This document shows, one piece after another, positions 5,955 through 6,051 of a stretch of 6,051 bases of DNA. A program made the translations under genes and the position numbers. Source of the stretch: CAYQOX01 sp964419335 (GTDB lineage: Bacteria > Hinthialibacterota > Hinthialibacteria > Hinthialibacterales > Hinthialibacteraceae); NCBI GenBank assembly GCA_964419335.1, contig CAYQOX010000097.1, forward strand, positions 1 through 6,051, in the 5' to 3' direction. The notes under the pieces were generated by a model that was not told the origin of the DNA, did no database searches, and saw only the letters and a program-made list of their open reading frames with translations. Positions within the stretch are counted from its first letter, which is position 1. The number at the start of each line of letters is the position of its first letter.

Positions 5955-6051
5955 CATAATATGATTTTTCATTCGTTTACACTAGTTTTTTCATTTCCTC
6001 ATTTACGAAGCACAAAAGTGAAGATTTATAAAAATTGGACGAAAATAATGA
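5955..6051 (+). promoter_or_regulatory. AT-rich right-edge gap with a possible promoter
   Basis: After the terminator the sequence is AT-rich and noncoding as far as visible. TTTACG (6002-6007) and TATAAA (6027-6032) could be a -35/-10 pair, but the spacing of 19 bases is long. An ATG at 6048-6050 touches the window edge and cannot be judged. A new transcription unit beginning here is plausible but unproven. Confidence 0.2.

Overview
The window carries five well-supported protein genes, all on the + strand, from a bacterium of moderate GC. The Shine-Dalgarno sites are strong, the sigma70-like hexamers are plain and the hairpins are of the intrinsic terminator type. The taxon cannot be fixed from the sequence. 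Secreted proteins with LamG domains that open with the 'DSSGNGLDG' signature are common in uncultured PVC-like and candidate phyla (Planctomycetota, Hydrogenedentota, Sumerlaeota, Omnitrophota and similar), so one of these is a reasonable guess and no more.

Layout. Bases 1-320 hold no convincing gene, only short open frames, one of which overlaps the first real gene. Bases 321-2818 are a two-gene glycosyltransferase operon: a GT-B (GT4-like) enzyme, then 2 bases later a GT-A family 2 (rhamnosyltransferase-like) enzyme. This looks like the 3' end of a surface polysaccharide cluster that begins outside the window. Bases 2985-4418 encode an exported, very acidic protein with two LamG-like domains, with its own promoter and a near-ideal ribosome binding site. 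Bases 4538-4627 encode a 29-residue, highly basic protein too short for ordinary gene finders. It has a good promoter upstream and a textbook terminator downstream, and its C-terminal half resembles the small actinobacterial ribosomal protein bL37. Bases 4770-5873 encode a 367-residue protein whose layout suggests a phage tail or baseplate hub-like (gpD/VgrG/gp27-type) fold. It stands alone between two terminators, with no other phage gene in view.

The genes do not form one system. The two glycosyltransferases act together; the LamG protein, the small basic protein and the hub-like protein each appear to be separate transcription units. The two items most worth following are the bL37-like microprotein and the solitary hub-like gene. 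No tRNA, rRNA, CRISPR array, insertion sequence or attachment site was recognised.
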